From an uncultured Lachnospiraceae bacterium (GTDB lineage: Bacteria; Bacillota; Clostridia; Lachnospirales; Lachnospiraceae): a stretch of DNA of 64,000 nucleotides. Made by a program: the position numbers and the translations under genes. Shown one piece after another: positions 63,755-64,000 of the stretch (position 1 is its first letter; each line of letters begins with the position of its first letter). The stretch spans positions 203,672 to 267,671 of the forward strand of contig URSA01000002.1 in NCBI GenBank assembly GCA_900550475.1. Reading direction: 5' to 3'. The notes beneath the pieces were generated by a model. It was not told the DNA's origin and made no database searches. It saw only the letters and a list, made by a program, of their open reading frames with translations.

Positions 63755-64000
63755 GGGTACAGGAGCGGAAAAAGTGTGATCTGTACCCGATCTGAGCGGG
63801 AAATCGGACGGAAACCGGGTACAGGAGAGGAAAAGTGTTCATCTGTACCCGATCTGAGCACGAAGTCAGACGAAAATCGGGTACAGGAGAAGAAAAAGAG
63901 CGATCTGTACCCGATCTGAGCGGGAAGTCGAACGAAAACCGGGTACAGGAGAGGAAAAGTGTTCATCTGTACCCGATCTGAGCACGAAGTCAGACGAAAA
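63755..64000. repeat. 62-bp tandem repeat array with internal inverted repeats, continuing past the window
   Basis: GGGTACAG begins at 63755, 63817, 63879 and 63941, an exact 62-base period. Each unit has GGGTACAG facing CTGTACCC across 18 bases, then CGATCTGAGC. Units 2 and 4 are identical over all 60 visible bases, while units 1 and 3 form a second, related type, so the higher-order period is 124. The period is not a multiple of three, which speaks against a protein repeat. Open frames across it on the minus strand are by-products. Confidence 0.92.

Noticed and set aside
63606..63966. Minus-strand frames encoding repeated NTFPLLYP segments
   Set aside because: They cross the 62-bp non-triplet repeat in changing frames and have no ribosome site; treated as repeat by-products.
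63755..64000. CRISPR array
   Set aside because: The whole 62-bp unit repeats, with no constant-length unique spacers and no cas genes.

Overview
The window looks like a chromosomal segment of a gut-type Clostridia, most likely Lachnospiraceae. This is inferred from the gene set and style, not from a search. The pointers are a class B sortase with PxTGD-type surface proteins, DegV, an ABC-F protein, a clostridial S8 subtilase, a xylulokinase/DUF4867/sugar isomerase operon, strong AGGAGG ribosome binding sites, TTGACA/TATAAT promoters and roughly balanced base composition. I see no rRNA, tRNA, CRISPR array, transposase or phage genes.

Layout. 1-8.8 kb: cell-surface polysaccharide cluster (four family 2 glycosyltransferases, an alpha-D-phosphohexomutase, a priming sugar transferase, an LCP ligase). 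8.9-12.1 kb: glmS and a membrane HtrA protease. 12.2-14.1 kb: a two-gene RloA/RloB (AbiL-like) defence module on the minus strand. 14.2-18.3 kb: a ClpX-type unfoldase with a structured leader, an S8 subtilase homologue whose catalytic Ser position is Gly, and an LspA-like peptidase. 18.4-24.4 kb: a giant TPR-GGDEF protein, an unknown small protein, a carbamate kinase homologue, and aroA on the minus strand. 24.5-28.3 kb: cysK and the metNIQ methionine importer. 28.3-31.5 kb: an AT-richer mcrBC restriction island. 31.6-35.4 kb: xylulokinase, DUF4867 and sugar isomerase operon. 35.4-39.9 kb: HD-GYP phosphodiesterase, a MATE exporter with a candidate structured leader, and degV.

40-42.2 kb: a GH31 alpha-xylosidase. 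42.2-53.9 kb: a surface-protein region holding a two-module GT-C/PMT glycosyltransferase divergent from a class B sortase, two tiny membrane proteins around a 1106-residue Ala-rich coiled-coil protein, rfbD, a choice-of-anchor-A adhesin with 22 TPTPEV repeats and a PRTGD sorting signal, and a CAP-domain lipoprotein. Two transcription units here share an ECF-sigma-like promoter (TGAACC-N17-[CA]GTCTT). 54-59 kb: serine hydrolase, ABC-F protein, and a large lipoprotein with a Gly/Glu/Pro-rich linker and beta-helix-like repeats. 59-61.5 kb: an apparently cytoplasmic GH74 enzyme and a 37-residue membrane microprotein. 61.7-64 kb: degenerate-GGDEF/EAL phosphodiesterase, HD-domain protein, and a 62-bp tandem repeat array that runs off the window.

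How it fits together. The left end builds and attaches a rhamnose-containing wall polysaccharide, and rfbD at 50 kb would supply dTDP-rhamnose. The 42-54 kb block builds and anchors surface proteins and could O-glycosylate them. GH74, GH31 and the xylulokinase operon suggest intracellular breakdown of xyloglucan-type oligosaccharides. Three c-di-GMP enzymes (GGDEF, HD-GYP, EAL) are spread through the window. The best candidates for something undescribed are the sortase/PMT/coiled-coil locus with its shared ECF-like promoters, the Ser-less subtilase, the structured leaders at 14.26 and 37.6 kb, the microprotein at 61.4 kb and the terminal 62-bp repeats.
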